Notes: generated from the sequence alone by a model not told the origin. A stretch of 64,000 bases of DNA from Simplicillium sp. C3G150-2 (GCA_022702485.1 JAJIYY010000007.1:1674001-1738000); one strand, 5' to 3'. Shown: positions 11,552 to 24,369, numbered from the stretch's first letter. Program-made: numbers and translations.

Positions 11552-13277
11552 GGTATCTGATTTGGACTATCAGTGCTGTGCGCTGATGTCTTATTACAAT
11601 GTTGCAATGGCGAATCGACTAAAACGCGCCGCGACGGGATGATTTAAATACAACATCGCTTATTTTTATTATCTATCCACCTGCCTCTGCTGAATTACGA
11701 ATTTCACTGGCGTTATTTGTGATGAGAAGCTGTTCCTACTAGCAAGCGTGATGTCGCAATGTGATGGCGTGATAGCCTCTCATTAAGCCCCCCCACGAAC
11801 CCAAGGTCCTTGATCCTTGGAATTGATTGTCGGCTACAGCGCAAGACGCACTTGTGCCCGCACCGGGGCCGACTAAAATGACGATTAAAGCCTCTAAAAT
11901 GATAGCAGCTAAAATATTGAGAGCCGTTGGGTCCAGATGACCCAGCTGGTGGTTCTTCAGGAACATTGAAGGCGTGCAGATAAATCAACGGCTGGCACTA
12001 ACCTCGGCCATTACTCAATGGAAAGACGCTGCCAAGCCAACGAAAACGGATGAACGTTATCAGCTTGAAGAAACACGCCAAGTTGTGATGATGGGCAAAA
12101 ATCAGCCTTCCGGCAGTTATTCTTGCTGCAGATTTATCCTTGTACAGAAGCGCCAGCCAGCCTTGTATTGAACCGGCACAGTGAAATCGGCGAAATAAGT
12201 AGGCCGACCTTGCGGTATTATTGGCATGGAGACGAGCAGGTTTGTATCTCTTATACCATTTTGGAGCGGGTTCTGCCATTTATACTAGGCCAAGTTGCCC
12301 GCGTATTGCAACTGAGGCTATATTCAACTCAGGCCCAACATCTGCCATTTGACACACCCATGAGTCAGGGTTGTTACTGCAAACTGCAAAAGCAGCTTGA
12401 AAAGATGATGGAGTCTTTTCAATTATTATTCAACAAGAAAAGATTCTTTACTTTATCACAAACCGTAGCGCTGATCCCCGCACACTGTAAGAGGTTAGTT
12501 TGAAGCTAGGATGCCTTTGTGGGCAATCACAGCGAGTCCAGCCGACCAAGACACTGTCATGCATCAAAAACAATTTATCCAAGACGGCCCCGTTGTCCCT
12601 ACACGGGTCGTTGTCGGTAGGCCTTTGAAGAAACGATTTTCAGACCCGACGTCAGTTGACTGCTTGCATTGCATCATTTGGCCGTTCAGGTTTCACAGCC
12701 ACCCAAGGGATGGATTCGCTCTCGACATCTGCAAAGTACTGCGGTTGGCCGTTAAGCTTAACGGCAGAGGACAACGCCACGTCCTCTCAATCAGAACTCG
12801 AAGAATAAATTCCGTGGATCATACGCCTCAAGCCGTAACATCAGCCCAGAAATAGAAATTGACTGTCATCCGCCAGCCTCATTTCAAATTCAAGCTGGCT
12901 CATTTCCGGACGCAAGGACCCTCGGAATTTTGGCCCTTTCAACGATGCCCTTGCCTCGATCCACAGCCCCAAACATGCCAAAGAATGCGCCACCAGATAT
13001 GTACCCACGTGTTTCATTGGCTAGGTAATAGCAAACGACGATGTGAGGGCACGGAGGGCAGCAACAGGTTTCAGATGATGTACTGTCAGGCCGCGTAATG
13101 CAGAAAGGGGTAATGGCCAAGTCTGCGGGTTTGATGGAAGGGTAGATAGCCGAATTGCCAAGAGTTAAAAGGTATGCCTTGTTCCAGATTGCATCTATTT
13201 TGGTCGCTTGGCACTCTCGGCACATAAACTGGTGTTGTCGACAAAATATACTTGGCTTCCCAGTCTGCGTTTAAACA
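11552..13277. other. Divergent intergenic region between two MFS genes
   Basis: 1.73 kb holding both promoters. A perfect TGAGTCA (a Gcn4/Cpc1- or AP-1-type core) lies at about 12362-12368. Open frames of up to about 125 codons occur here, but they have no recognisable domain and I treat them as chance. Confidence 0.5.
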
Positions 13278-14960
13278 ATGATGGGGCAAAGAGATAACAT
13301 CGGGCTCCCTGAGATCTCTCCACGGCCTTTCAGGGCTTCCCCGGTCTCTTCCACAGGCACCTTGGTTCAGGATGCACGGCATTCCTCGACATTGCACCTC
13401 TCGTGGGGTTCTCAAAATCAAAGTGCCAATACCACCGATGTCGAAGCTGGTCGAGCCTCAAAAGACGAACCCCCCTATCATGTCTTCTCAAAACGCAATA
13501 AATGGTTCCTTGTATGCCTTGCATCTCTAGCGGGGTGCTTATCCCCTCTGTCCTCGAATATTTACTTCCCAGCCATAACGTCTATTTCGTCGGACCTGGG
13601 CGTTTCCACTTCACAAGTCGCTCTTACGATCACTGTGTACATGGTCGTCCAGGGTATATCCCCGTCGCTCTTTGGGGCGATATCCGATGCTGCTGGGCGG
13701 CGACTTACGCTCGTTATGGCTTTGGCGATATACACTGCAGCTAATTTGGGCTTGGCTTTCACATTGAACTTTCCGATGTTGCTGGTGCTCCGGGGAGTTC
13801 AAGCCGCGGGCTCGGCTTCGACCATCAGTATTAGCGTTGGAGTCATCTCTGATATTGCTACACCAGGGGAACGCGGAGGATTCATGGGAACCAATTCTGG
13901 CATGAGGTATTCAAATTGATGCTTGCGAGATGGAGAACGTCATTGCTAACAATACTCCAGAATGATTGGCCAGGCTGTAGGCCCTATTATCGGCGGTCTT
14001 CTAAACAGCGCCTGGGGCTTTCGAAGCATTTTCTGGTTCTTGTTCTGCTTTGGTTCCATGGTTTTGGTGCTCTTATTGATCTTCCTACCGGAGACACAGC
14101 GCGAGATTGCTGGCAATGGCAGCAACTCACTCTCGGGCTTCCACAAACCATTCATCCAATTCATTCATCCCTCAAAGAAGCCAGTCGCAGCTTCAGTCAC
14201 TTCACCAACCATGCGACCACTTCAGTTCAAGAAAGTCCTCACCCCCTTGACACATATCTTTAAAAAGGATATTTTTGTCCTTTTGTCTTGGGGAGCTGTC
14301 ATATATTCTCTCTGGAGCATGGTTACCTCTTCCACCACAACAGCGCTGTTAGTTACGTTTCCAGAGCTAAACGAGTGGCAAGTCGGTCTCTGCTTTCTGC
14401 CCAACGGCGTTGGATGCGTCCTCGGTTCCATTTGTACTGGAAAGCTCCTAGACAAGACTTTCAAGAAGATTGAAGCGGATTATAACAAGCAGCATGGGCT
14501 CAACTCCATCAATGCCAAGAACAAAAACCAAGACTTTCCCTTTGAACGCGCTCGTCTTCCACTTATGCCTTATTTCAGTTTCGTATTCATCGTCGCACTG
14601 GCGCTATACGGACCAAGCTACGAGTTCAATGACCTGAATAGGGGCTTGGCAGCGAATTTGGTCGCATCCTTGGGCCTACAATTCATCATTGCGTTCACTG
14701 CGACAGCCATCTTCAACATCAACTCTACCATGCTGGTGGATAACTTCCCTGATGGCCCAGCTGGCGCAACAGCCACCAACAACTTGTGTCGATGTCTCTT
14801 GGGTGCTGCTGGTGTCAGTGTGGTACAGCCGTTGATCGATGCAGTGAAACTTAGAGATGCATTTTTGATTCTGGCTGGCGTTGCAGCTTTCTTTTCCCCG
14901 CTTGTTTGGGTGCAATGGAAGGTTAGTGAGAAATGGAGGCGACAAAGGCAGCAGAAATGA
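13278..14960 (+). CDS. MFS drug:H+ antiporter (DHA1/Qdr-like)
   Basis: Two exons, 13278-13906 and 13961-14960, with a 54-bp intron containing the branch site GCTAAC; 542 aa. It is a twelve-helix DHA1-type exporter related to yeast Qdr/Aqr proteins, acting at the plasma membrane or vacuole. After a polar N-terminus of about 75 residues, helix 1 includes FLVCLASLAGCLSPLSSNIY. The loop 2-3 signature is LFGAISDAAGRRLTL, and the antiporter region LRGVQAAGSASTISISVGV follows. A hydrophilic central loop (HPSKKPVAASVTSPT) separates the two halves. The substrate is not predictable. A start a few codons downstream is possible, since MM opens the frame. Confidence 0.9.
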
Positions 14961-15127
14961 GTGCCCGAAATTGTTCAACATGCAGTCGGATGACAAGTTC
15001 GATAGAGAAAATAAAAGCGTCCAGTGAAATTATCATTAAACATTATTGTCCAAGTCCGTACATTAATTCATCGTATATGTACACACGGGCTCCAATGTTG
15101 CGCATCTTTAACATCAGGTTCGGCAGG

Positions 15128-16386
15128 CTACGCCACCTTCGCCAGTTTGGACATGGAAACTGACGATTCCCACCTGCGGCTCAGTGCTGAATAGGTAAAG
15201 AGAATCAAACAATTCACGAAGCTGAGGCCGGCAGAGACACCAATAATGCCCATCGTGAACCAAGTCCATGGGCGAGTACCGAGCCACATGAAGGTCTGAG
15301 CATCACCGGCATGCCACGTGCTGCTCTCTAGGTCAGATATGTATGCGTCGAGGTTGCTGGGCTCGATGACCTTGACGGTTGATGAAGGAAGCGATGGCTG
15401 TTGTAGGAGATAGTCTTTAACAACAAGGCTGACGAAGAGAGGCCCAGAAGAAAGCATAATATTTACATAGGGCTGGAGCTCGGCCCAGCATCGCGTGAGA
15501 GAATAAAATCCAGGAAGCTTTGAGAGCATCAAAGAAAAAGCTGGGTGGCCTTGCGAGGATATCATAAAATCGTTCGTGACCCCCGTGGGCAATGTAGATT
15601 TGAAGATGGCGATGTGATCGGAAGGACCATCCTCAACTTGTTGCATTGGGAAGGTCTGATTGCAGAAGGTGTCCATGTCAAGATATATGCCGCCATAGTG
15701 ATGGAGAACAAAGTATCGAATCGCGTCCGCTCGCTGAATGGGAAATGCGTAGTTGTTGAATGAGTCAAGGAACCACGGATATTCGCGGCCGAGGAAATCT
15801 TGCGCACCCTTGTCCGTCCACAGCTAAAAGGAGGGGATGAAAGTCAGCAAAAACAGTCAAAAAACGCCTGATATGGAGGGAAAATCAATTGATGGAGGCG
15901 CATAACATGAGCGCATCAGAGGCTACTGTAGTTTCCGCTCTGGAAGAAGCTTACCTTGTATTCGTAGTCTTTGTACGCTTCTTTGCAGCTTCGCTGAGAT
16001 TCGATCCATTTGTCGGGAATGATGTCGGTGGCAGTTGTTTGATGGAGAATTCGAGGAATTTTGTGCTTTGCCGATTTATCAGGAACGGCTGGAGTGTTGC
16101 TAAGCTTGAGTTCTGCTGGGAAAAGGTCGTCGTTGCGTAGTAGGAGGGTTATGAGTGGCTCGAGGCAAAGGATGAGAGTAAGGATGATGACGGTGTCAAC
16201 GAGAATAAGGGCTGCAAGAGCCTTCTTCTGTCGGGGAAAGACTCTGAATCTGCGACGGCGAAATGGGCTGGTTGGTCGCTCAGGGCTGTCGTCGTGAAGG
16301 CGCTCATATCTCGGCTCGTTGTTGAGGCTGGCCGTGTTGGAGACGAACTGCCATAAAGAAACCATTTTGCCGTAGACGCTGGTCAA
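15128..16386 (-). CDS. SUR1: GT32 mannosyltransferase, MIPC synthase catalytic subunit (SUR1/CSG1-like)
   Basis: Two exons, 15955-16386 and 15128-15823, giving 375 aa. The enzyme is predicted to move mannose from GDP-mannose to inositol phosphorylceramide in the Golgi. The N-terminal membrane segment (LAALILVDTVIILTLILCL, about residues 56-74) follows a basic stretch. IPRILHQT opens the glycosyltransferase fold, RADAIRYFVL leads to GGIYLDMDT, which carries the DxD metal/nucleotide-sugar motif, and a second hydrophobic helix (MGIIGVSAGLSFVNCLILF) lies near the C-terminus. This two-membrane-segment plan is that of Sur1/Csh1. In yeast the enzyme works with Csg2, which is not in this window. The OCH1-like GT32 proteins are the alternative, but the C-terminal helix favours SUR1. 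Confidence 0.88.
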
Positions 16387-17401
16387 GACATAGGCCAGAT
16401 CTTCAGGTTATTTTATCCAAAGGTTTAAAACACAAACAGGAAACAAAGTAAACGATATAACTACTCTTCCATAGATATGAGTACAACAAACTTGGTGGCT
16501 TGAACAGGTACTGAAATGGAAGGTTGCATTGCAAAGAAGATTCGACAGGCAAAAATTAAGCTCACTAGCAGGCTTAATGCTAAATAGTGTTTGCTTGTTT
16601 ACGCGTCAAATGACGAGTGCGACTCAGGCTCAGAGGACAATTGGGGGCTAAAGCAAAGGGATAAAATACTTGGCACAGCCGAGTCGTGGGAGGCCACCAG
16701 CCAAGCCAGTGAAGGCGAAAATGGGGCGCGGCGTTTGTCGCATGTACCCAGGAGATTGTTGAGTGATTTTTTTGCCTCTCATGTTAGGATAAGTATTTGC
16801 GCTATTAGTTCACTAGCTTCATTGAGCCTCCTCTTTTTTTTTTTTTTTTTTGGTCCCTTTGCTGGATAATTAGTAGAGCGAGCAGTGGCTGCGCATGGAA
16901 GCTCCCATAGATTACATCACCGCGTGGTCCAACCAAGACTCCGGTTAATTGCGATGGGCGCAATGCTCTATTCGGCTAGTCGGCACGTTGATTGCAAGAT
17001 CTGCGGCTGAGCCATGCAGTGTCTGATAACGAAATGTCGGAATGGTTGAGCGCGAGGAGATGAAAGACAGTTGGGGCTGAGTACGAGGATGATTAAGACA
17101 TGTAATTATACAACAAAGGTATTCGACCAAGGACAACGACGTTGTGTTTTTTTCAGCCAATGCAATATCATGCTGTAATTTTTTATTTTTATTTTTATTT
17201 TTTGGTTTGTTCTAGTGTGCATCGTGGCAGATTAACAAACTGTACTAAATACCTTCGTTCCCATTTTGGTGATGATGGTGGGGCACCATCGTGCCTGCCA
17301 AGACCGAATCGCATCACCATGTTGCCACTTTATCTCACGCACTGCCGCATGACGTCGCATCCAAACATGTCTACCCCGTAACACCATGCGGCATCACAGC
17401 C
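16387..17401. other. Intergenic between SUR1-like gene and MLH3
   Basis: 1.0 kb of divergent promoter space. It contains an ACGCGT hexamer at 16601-16606, an 18-T run at 16834-16851 and a T5-6A tract at about 17179-17203. No gene is seen. Confidence 0.5.
16834..16851 (+). repeat. Poly-T run
   Basis: Eighteen consecutive T residues between the SUR1-like gene and MLH3, a simple homopolymer of the kind common in fungal promoters. A second AT-simple stretch lies at 17179-17203. Confidence 0.9.
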
Positions 17402-19934
17402 ATGTCCGCGTCCATCAGACGACTCCCAGACAGTGTGGTTGACACGATTAAAGCGTCTGTCCTCCTGTCTTGCCTCAACGATGCTGTGTGTGGTCTCCTG
17501 AAAAACGCGCTGGATGCTGGGGCGTCCAGGATCGACGTCTATCTCGATTACTCCCGCGGCAACTGCTCCGTTGAAGACAACGGCCATGGAATATCCACGG
17601 CTGACTTCAAGGAAGATGGCGGCTTAGGGAAACTGCATCGTGAGTGTGCCTCGGCTTTCGGTCATCACGACCTCATCGCTGACAATGACAGACACGTCTC
17701 ATGAAGGCCCAAATCTTCAAGTCCACGGCAGCAGGGGCGATTTTCTGGCCTCCGCTGCGAATCTGTCTCTGCTCTCCATTACTTCACATCAGGCTCAGCA
17801 TGTCTCGCACAACTCCATCACATACCACCAAGGCCGGGTGATTGCCAGAGATGTACCTGCACGGCTGGAACAGAGGTTCATGCGCTATAGACATGGCACT
17901 CGGGTCGTGATTCGCAATCTGTTCGGATCGATGCCGGTGCGAGTAAAACATCGCTCGCTCACTTTTTCTGAGAAATCAGACATCGATAAAGAGCTTCGTC
18001 GTTTGATTCGCCAAGTCGTCGCTCTTCTTCTGGCGTGGCCGAAAGAAATTTCCGTCACATTAAAGGAAACGAGAGCGCAAAAGGAATTGCGCTTCAAGTC
18101 TCCTGGTCATACGGAGACTATCTCGGTTTGCGCTTCACGCTTATTAACACAATCCGGCTTAATCGACGTGCTCAGTGCTGCAGACTTAGTACCGGTCTCC
18201 GCTTCAACCGGCGGCATCTCGATAGAGGGTTGTATCTCAATTAAGCCGGTTGCCAACCGCCACTGCCAAATGATCAGCCTCGGGGTACATCCTGTGTACA
18301 ACGAATATGGCAGCAATATTTTGTACGAAGAGGTCAACAAAATGTTTTTGAATTCAAGCTTCGGAGTTATAGATAATGTGGTCGAGCAAAGCCACGATAC
18401 CAAGGCTGCACCAAACCCGCGCAAAGGAGTGGAAAGATGGCCAGTATACTATTTCCGGCTATCAACGGGCAGGATATCCGCAGGATCAGATGTGATAGAC
18501 ATGGTTCATGACAGCAGCTCCGAAACCACGGAAATACTGCAGTTGCTGCAGGCCGTTTGCTATGGTTTTCTTCGAAAGCATCACTTTCGTCCACAGAAAC
18601 CTGGGGGCACAGCAAAGAGACCGAGAGAGCGTGTTATGGGTGGTCGTCAGGGCATGTCTACGGAATTGCATATCCCAAGCCCCTCTGGGCCCTTCAATAA
18701 CTGGCCACGTACTAAACCGCTGCTTGACTCTGCAGCCGAGAAGCCGTTGGCCGCTGGACGATCCTACGAATTGCCAATCCTGTCCCAAAATCAATCTGTC
18801 CCTGTCTCACAAGAAGCTCTCGATCGAATCGCAGCATTAACAGGCGACGGATCTCACAGCTCTCAGAAATCAAGACCGTCAAGAGTAATAGCAAAATTCC
18901 CTACACCGCAGCCCAGCGCATGGCTCCAACGTATTATCGATACTTGGCAAAACCCTACTTTCGAAGCGGCAGAGCAATTAGTACCCCGCGTGGGCACCCA
19001 GATAATGCCAGTCGAAAATCCTATTCCATATCATCACAAGAATCATTGCCAAGATGGTTCAGCGCAATATGAGTCGGGCACTGTCGGGATGAGCAGTCGC
19101 ATTACCAGAAAAGCCTTGAGTTCTGCTAAAATCATTGCTCAAGTCGACCGCAAGTTCATCCTCACCAAGGTTTCTCTGAATGATGTCAAATCAGGACCTA
19201 CCACTGGTCTTTTCATGATTGATCAACACGCTGCGGATGAACGATGTCGGCTCGAGGAGCTCATGAAGGACTATTTTGGACCTTCGCAAGCTGCAGTATC
19301 CGAGTCTCTTGACCGGCCAATAACTATCGAGCTGTCTCAAATAGAGGCAGAGTCATTGAGACGGCGGGGTCCATACTTTAAGGCATGGGGTATCATGTAC
19401 AGCATCCTTGATGAACAGTCCCACACCGAGAACACCAACTCTCCTGCACTCTGCAGAATCGCCGTGTCCAGCATGCCCCCCAGTATTCTAGAGAGATGTC
19501 GAACAGAGCCAAATCTACTAGTAGATATTCTTCGTCACGAAGCATGGTCTGAGAACACTGATGTTTTTCCATCGGTACCAAAGACACTCAACACAGGCGG
19601 CTCAAATCAACTGCCAAGCTTCCACGGTTGTCCAAAGGGTATCCTTGAATTGCTCCATTCACGATCATGCCGCAGTAAGTTTACCGTCATCACCCAGACC
19701 AATCAAGCTAACCCACACTCAGGCGCTATCATGTTCAACGACGCATTGACAAAAGCCGAATGCGAAACCATGGTCAATCGACTATCTCACTGCTCGTTTC
19801 CTTTTCAATGCGCCCACGGTCGACCAAGTATGGCTCCCCTGATAGATTTGGGGACTGGGAACAAGATTGGTGGATGGTTTGAAGATAGACAGGACGCCAG
19901 CATTGAAAAGTGGAAGGCATGGATGGGCAGTTAA
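17402..19934 (+). CDS. MLH3: MutL homologue MLH3, mismatch repair/meiotic endonuclease subunit
   Basis: Three exons, 17402-17639, 17692-19674 and 19723-19934, giving 810 aa. Mlh3 pairs with Mlh1 to form MutL-gamma, which nicks DNA in meiotic crossover formation and mismatch repair. The N-terminal GHKL ATPase is seen in LLKNALDAGASRI, VEDNGHGIS, HGSRGDFLASAANL and GTRVVIRNLFGSMPVRVK. The C-terminal domain has the metal-binding endonuclease motif DQHAADER near residue 590 and a final CAHGRP motif. The last intron is 48 bp, a multiple of three, and would stay open if unspliced; removing it restores CRSAIMFND. The chosen start (MSASIRRLPDSV) fits family N-termini; an in-frame ATG 111 bp upstream would add 37 residues. 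Confidence 0.93.
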
Positions 19935-20305
19935 TTCACCTGAGCCTTGCATGCACGGATTCGAAGCCACCGAAGCGCCATTACGAGAGGCATTTGGAGA
20001 TTATGTATATTTCTTTGCAGCGAGCATCATGCTCAAGCTGCGTAACGTAAATAAAAAAAATAGTCTAGGAAAAGCCTGGAAAGGCTTTTTGCCCAAGGAC
20101 ATGAAACTCATTCCCTCCCCGTGTACAGAATCCGTACTCCAAAATCAAAGAACGCCTGAAGATGCTCAATGCGACGCAACTTTAACGAAAATGCAAACAA
20201 AATAAAAGCCAAGGCATTCTCGCCTCATACGTTACAGGTGAAGAGAAGTCTAGGTCGTCGAAAAGAGAATATTTTATACAACACTCGTAGTTTCGGAAAG
20301 GTTCA
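19935..20305. other. Convergent 3' space, MLH3 and LicD gene
   Basis: 371 bp between two converging stop codons; it holds the terminators of both genes and nothing else recognisable. Confidence 0.5.
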
Positions 20306-21276
20306 TCATACAACAGCGGCAAGGCGGCCCTGGGATTCGAGCTGCTTCTTCTTGCGAGCGATGGCGTTTTCGATATGGACCTTTGCGTCTTCGGGCTTCT
20401 TCTTGACCCATTCCTTGATATCGTGGTTCCAGACATGTCTTGTGAATGTTGTTAGTTACAGGGCTCCTGATATATTTGGTAAATTCGCTCAACGTACCCT
20501 TGATGCTCCTCCTTGACGAGGGCTGGAGGCTTATATTCGTCGGCAAGGATCTTTTCAAAGTTGTAAGGGATGCGGGCTTTGACGCCCTCGAAATCGGTGA
20601 CCCTCATGGGCCAGAGGTCTTGGCTGGCGTATCTGTGGTTATTCTTGCAGGCCCAGATACCGGGCGACTTAGGATCCCGTTCTCTGAGGACAGTCAAGTC
20701 GATAAACATTCCATTGGTCATGTCGATCCAGCGGGCGTCGATAATGTTTTGGCCGTCGCCACGGGTGATGTCGACGTGGTGGGGGTTTACGTCGAGCATG
20801 AACTTCTTGACGACAGTCTGGCCGCCGAGTTGGGTACCGTTGAATTCGTGTTCTGTGCGGTTTAGGTTTTTGCCGAGCCACAGCATAGTCTTGTTGGATA
20901 CTTGGACGTCGAGATCGTAGTCCCAGGGCATGATCTGGCCGTTCCACCACCATCCGAGGAGAGTGCCGTGGGCCAGCCACGTCTCTACGCCATGAGTGTG
21001 CAAGGTACTGAGGTAGCTGCGGATCAAGTCGCGAAGGACGTAGATGTGCGCATCGTAGGGGACTTCCTCCTTGAAGAAGCGCTTGTCGTAGTGGCTGCGG
21101 GCGAGCGTGCCTCCAGGCTCCGAGAAGTACTTGGGAGTCTTGGGCTTGGCTGGTGGTTTGGCTTTGGTGTCGGCGCGTGGGACGAGCGAGGCGGAAGTGT
21201 CGGGCTGAGGGTGGGCGAGGGTGAGGGGCGAGAAGAGGGCCAAGGCTGCGATGAGGAGCGATCGCAGGGGAGCCAT
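20306..21276 (-). CDS. Secreted LicD-domain protein
   Basis: Two exons, 20498-21276 and 20306-20438, giving 303 aa. LicD-type proteins are nucleotidyltransferase-fold enzymes; bacterial LicD adds phosphocholine, and fungal Mnn4-like members are needed for mannosylphosphate on glycans. The first 21 residues (MAPLRSLLIAALALFSPLTL) form a signal peptide or signal anchor. The core has ETWLAHGTLLGWWWNGQIMP followed by WDYDLDVQV, the acidic metal-binding stretch of the family, then HVDITRGDGQNIIDARWID and WPMRVTDFEGVKARIPYN. The C-terminus is basic (RKKKQLESQGR). Placement in the secretory pathway follows from the leader. Its exact donor and acceptor are unknown. Confidence 0.88.
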
Positions 21277-22997
21277 GGTGAGGATTGATTTCGGTTGGAG
21301 GTTGGTCGAGAGGTGTTGTAAGAAAAGGGCGACAGTAAGCTTTATGGGATGAGCATTAAAAGAGTAAAATAATCCCAGGGATGTGCGTGAGCGCTATGTA
21401 GTCGTCCGTTGGTGAAACGCCGCGCGCAACAGAAAGTTGACAAGGCAAAGGGAACAAACAGCTCAAAAAAGAAACGAGATGGGCGATCGCTAAGCCGGTG
21501 CTCGTGTCGAGAAGGAATGTAAAGGATCAAGGGGTCTCTTTTTTTTGGCTTGCGATATGTTTCCCAGAGGGAAGAGCGAGGAAGGGGAAACAATGAGACA
21601 AGATGATAAAGGAGAGACAAGAATGAAGAAGAACAAGTGTGGCGTGGTCGTGTTTGTGGTGAGTGGGAAATGTTGTTTTAAGGCCTGACAGCGGGAAAAC
21701 GCCAAGAGGGGAAAACAAAGACAAGGAAAGAGAATAATTCGAGAGGAGTGAGCAAACAACCTTGTTATTTGTCGGAAGCACGGAGGAGAAAACAAACAAG
21801 AAATTGGGATTGAGCTGTGTATTAAGAAAAAAGGACCAAGAATCAAGATAATACGAAAGGGGGGCGGCGGCAAGCCAAGAAATTGAAAACGGGGGATGAC
21901 GAGAACGTCAGCATCCAGCGCCAAATGCACGCAAAGGCGTGGAAGCAGGAGACGAAACGACGACGGACGTCCAAGAGTGTCGCGTGCCCCGTAACCATAC
22001 ATGGCAACACTTCCCTGCACTTCCCTGTAGCACCAGTTTACTAGTTGCTGGGGGGGGAGGGTTGTGGCGCAGTGGAGCAGCCCGCCCCGTAATGTGCAGC
22101 GCTATTGCAGTGCTGGCTGCTGTGGCCAGTAGCATGGCGACGCGGCGGTTAAATTTTACTGGGTCACTGCCTGGCAGCAGACCAGCTGGCGCTGTATTTT
22201 GTTGGTGCTAAGTAGCAGAGTTTCTAGGCGTCGTCATCGGCAGAAAGCAGAGGCATTACAGTTTCAAATACGCGGAGGATAAAGGAAAAGGACAGTGTTT
22301 AAAGAAATCAGCAACGCTTGATTGATTACAGAATTATTTTTATTCGACTCGTCTACCTTGTATCACCCTGTGTAATTTTTTTTTAATGCTTCAACCGATC
22401 GTCGTGGGAATAATCTGGGGAAATACTACACAAAAGGAGGCGAATGGGCTGATCGCCCTTTACGAGACTTGGCTTAGCACTGGCACCAAACGCTCAGTGA
22501 AGCTTCAGGCTGACAGATGCTAATAATAATACAATTCAGCCACTGTACACTTTTTGGGAGTCCTGCTCAACAGCGCCCCCAGCAGCCTCAACAGCCACTT
22601 CTCGTCTCCCAAAGTGGATGCTAATTTAACTCATTCCCCTCCCTCCATGACAGAAACACGCAAAAAATCGAGCCCTCGAATCTCCCACCCCAGACACGGG
22701 CAAGGCAATAAATTTGCAGATGCCCAATATTATCGCATTTTCGAGTTGAACGAGGGGCTTCCCAACGGCTGAAAGTACGATTCTCTGTGCTCCTCCACTT
22801 CGGCGCTATTCCCCTCCAGGAAACACGTCGTGTGCATTCTTTTGGCTTGCCGTGCACCCATCGCGTTGTCCAATCATGTCCTCTGCTCATCATTCCAATT
22901 GCCACATTTGATAGATATTACCCCTGTGTGAGCGGCAGGGGTCTTTTGCTGCAGATATTCTTGACATATGTGCTGTATTTTTCTTCTGTACGAGCTG
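21277..22997. other. Intergenic: LicD gene promoter and M28 peptidase 3' flank
   Basis: 1.7 kb. The stretch next to the LicD start is purine-rich on the plus strand, so the transcribed leader is pyrimidine-rich, which explains long chance frames there. No domain-bearing frame was found. Confidence 0.5.
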
Positions 22998-24369
22998 CTA
23001 TATACAATATGTACACTTGCAATTGGGCCAATTTGCTGTCTCTACACCCCCATATGTTCTTGTCCAACACTGCAGATGAGATGCTTCCACAGCAAAGCCC
23101 AGAGTGAACTTGATGTGGCGCTGGACGGAATCCCACTGAATCGACTCATAGGTCTGGTACTCGTTAGCTTGACTCTCACCAATCCAGGGCATCACTTACG
23201 TCTCTGTCACTGTGAATGTTGGGGTTCATCTTGTCAAACGTATCCTCAGCAGCAAAAGCAGCAGCTACATTCCGTCAGCAAAATTCACTTTTTGCCCACG
23301 ATGTTTCGACAACTTACGGAATCCATTCGATCTGGCACTCGCGTGATCAGAGCATCCATAGCCACACCTGCCCGTATTCGGCGCTGTGCCAATGTACTCC
23401 GTCGACAATGCACGCACGTACTCCGTCAAAGCCGGGTCAACGTTGTCAGTGAAGATGGCCATCTTCTTGCTCGGCGAATAACCAGTCATGTCCTGGTTCA
23501 ACATGGCCAAGACACTCCTGCCAGAAGACTTGTAGCTCCTGAACACGTCCGCGGAGCCCAACAGACCACCCTCCTCGCCCGCGTACCAATGGAACTCAAG
23601 TGTGTTCTCAGGTGCGAACTTGGCATCAGCAAGAACGCGGAACACCTCGAGGTTAGTCACCGATCCGCTACCGTTGTCGTCCGCACCGGGGCTGCGGTTG
23701 CGGGAGCTGCCGCCCGTGGAGTCCATGTGTGCGCCGACGATGACAGCGTCCTTCTTCTTGCCGGGGATGGTGGCGATGAGGGAAGGCTGGTTGAAGCGGG
23801 TGTGTTTGAATTGCTTCACAGTGATGGCTGGGTTGGAGGCAGCGACGGACTTGACTTTCTCGAAGAGCCAGGTGGCTGCTTCGACGCCGGTGGTGGATTG
23901 GTAGTGACGGGTGTAAAAGCTAACATGTGAGTTTTATGGAATATGTGCGTTGATGGAAGAGAAACGTACTCGGAGAAAGTCTTGAGCCAGGACTTGGGGC
24001 CGTCGGTGTTGCTCTTTGCAATCAGAGGGTCGGCTTCGTCCCTGTGCTCTGCGCCTTGGGGGTAGTTGGCGCGACGGGCAACGGTGGCCTGCTTTCCTGA
24101 CAATGCGGCGAGGACATCGTCATCCTACCTGGTCAGCTTGCACACGAGACTCGAGGGGTGGAGTGCCATACCGTGATGTCAGTAATGTCGATGAAGCCAA
24201 TGTTCTTGGACGTGAACAGCTCAAACTTCTGAGCCTCCGTGACCCATTGTCCAGGGTCTTCCTCAGAGGTCTTGACAAGTCGGAGACCAGCATCGGCCTT
24301 GTTGGCAGGAATAGCCTGCACGGCTTGGAGACAAGCTCCCACAACAGTCAAAGCAGTTTGGACACGCAT
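22998..24369 (-). CDS. Secreted M28 leucine aminopeptidase (LAP1-like)
   Basis: Five exons, 24172-24369, 23970-24124, 23318-23919, 23200-23264 and 22998-23153, giving 391 aa. It is a two-zinc exopeptidase that removes N-terminal residues outside the cell. An N-terminal signal peptide (VQTALTVVGACLQAVQA) and a propeptide come first. The zinc ligands are seen in order: GAHMDSTGG, GADDNGSGS, YAGEEGGL, LNQDMTGY and CGYGCSDHASA. The junction restoring SNGFPAAFAAED matches the family. Relatives usually stop shortly after VEASHL, but here the frame runs on for 24 residues (QCWTRTYGG... CTYCI) before TAG at 22998. Either the stop has been lost or a last small intron was missed. Its own upstream space is 0.9 kb. 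Confidence 0.9.

Noticed and set aside
9672..14960. Two transporters as part of a secondary-metabolite cluster
   Set aside because: No polyketide synthase, NRPS, terpene cyclase or other backbone enzyme is in the window; the 2OG oxygenase is over 40 kb away.
17291..17401. Upstream in-frame ATG as MLH3 start
   Set aside because: The extra 37 residues are His/Pro-rich and not found at MLH3 N-termini, while MSASIRRLPDSV fits; kept only as an alternative.
22968..23930. 320-codon plus-strand frame opposite the M28 aminopeptidase
   Set aside because: The minus-strand exons carry all zinc ligands in order; the plus frame has no domain.
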